Shown here: in pieces, positions 63,805-64,000 of the stretch | Layout of the letters: the number at the start of each line of letters is the position of its first letter | How positions within the stretch are numbered: the stretch's first letter is position 1 | DNA from: Hippasteria phrygiana | Lineage: Eukaryota > Echinodermata > Asteroidea > Valvatida > Goniasteridae | DNA: 64,000 nt | Direction: 5' to 3' | NCBI GenBank assembly: GCA_037893225.1 | Contig: JAZGUH010000537.1 | Location: 744,001-808,000 of the forward strand | Position numbers and translations under genes: made by a program | The notes under the pieces: model-generated | Told to the model about the DNA's origin: nothing | Seen by the model: the letters and a program-made list of their open reading frames with translations, nothing else | The model's database searches: none

Positions 63805-64000
63805 ACAAATTATAAAAACTGTACTTTACTGAATATGGTCAGTGTAACATCGTTTTACGTTATTCAGAGTGTGCCCCAAAGCAATACACATGCATAACAA
63901 ATAAAGTTAAAACAGTGATCTAAAATAATATGGTAACCGTTGTCAACATTTGTGACGTCAAGAAGGTGGATCAATATACCTTAAGACGTCTTCAAAATCA
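63391..64000. other. AT-rich, gene-free right end
   Basis: It contains AAATAAATAAATAAATAAAA near 63647-63675 and a poly-A run of about 38 bases at 63767-63803. It may be the promoter side of the Polinton array, as the ATPase starts at its edge. No polymerase gene or terminal inverted repeat is visible. Confidence 0.45.

Overview
This is eukaryotic, repeat-dominated DNA, most likely from a marine invertebrate. An echinoderm-like deuterostome is my best guess, but that is weak inference from general repeat style (abundant TAGGCCTA-type motifs, many short inverted-repeat elements, poly-G-bearing elements); nothing in the window identifies the species. Host genes are sparse. The only confident cellular-type gene is a single-exon Golgi carbohydrate sulfotransferase (32737-33966). 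A second locus (55593-56772) encodes a WW domain joined to a PC4/SUB1-type single-strand-DNA-binding domain, followed by a Cys/His-containing module. A promoter-like region with four TGACGTCA palindromes and two TGCGCATGCGCA-like palindromes lies about 350-470 bp upstream.

The most important system is at the right end, 57430-63390. It is a colinear minus-strand array of Polinton/Maverick genes: FtsK/HerA-type packaging ATPase, a small basic protein with a hydrophobic tail, an uncharacterised acidic/basic protein, a DDE integrase with a C-terminal chromodomain, penton protein, a basic minor-capsid-like protein, double-jelly-roll major capsid protein and an adenain-type protease. All ORFs are open, so this is a recently active or still functional virus-like element. 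Its protein-primed DNA polymerase and terminal repeats are not in the window and may lie to the right. The WW-PC4 locus points toward this cluster, tail to tail across an AT-rich spacer, so it may be a flanking host gene or an early module of the element.

The rest is a nested museum of transposons. From left to right: a 446-bp inverted-repeat element (1.8-2.3 kb); two TTAA-bounded piggyBac-like MITEs (2.8-3.2 kb); a TTAA MITE (here called family A) split by a 2.58-kb hAT-type element (3.2-6.3 kb); a decayed Tc1-like transposase (7.0-7.9 kb); several foldbacks (9-14 kb) including an inverted pair of tRNA-derived SINEs; a hAT-like element carrying a GAGTCC hexamer array (14.9-15.9 kb); another tRNA-SINE (17.4-17.75 kb); a 2.7-kb palindrome whose arms carry GCGATGTT minisatellites (17.9-20.6 kb); a nearly full-length CR1/L2-like LINE on the minus strand (22.8-28.8 kb) with an 894-bp TA-flanked element inserted in ORF2; family A again (29.2 and 34.2 kb); a second, shorter and broken LINE (35.2-38.2 kb); a Harbinger-type MITE (38.85-39.67 kb); a nest of inverted-repeat elements (40.1-42.9 kb); a 5.95-kb TA-flanked element with inverted 19-bp arrays at its ends (46.1-52.0 kb) containing hAT-type and TTAA-type MITEs; and a 2-kb inverted-repeat element built from CCAACTATAGTTGGG-type palindromes (52.1-54.2 kb).

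Many insertions can be read from target-site duplications: 8 bp for hAT types, TTAA for piggyBac/Kolobok-like types, TA for Tc1/mariner-like types and TTA for the Harbinger type. Two insertions are confirmed by an empty-site comparison inside this same window.
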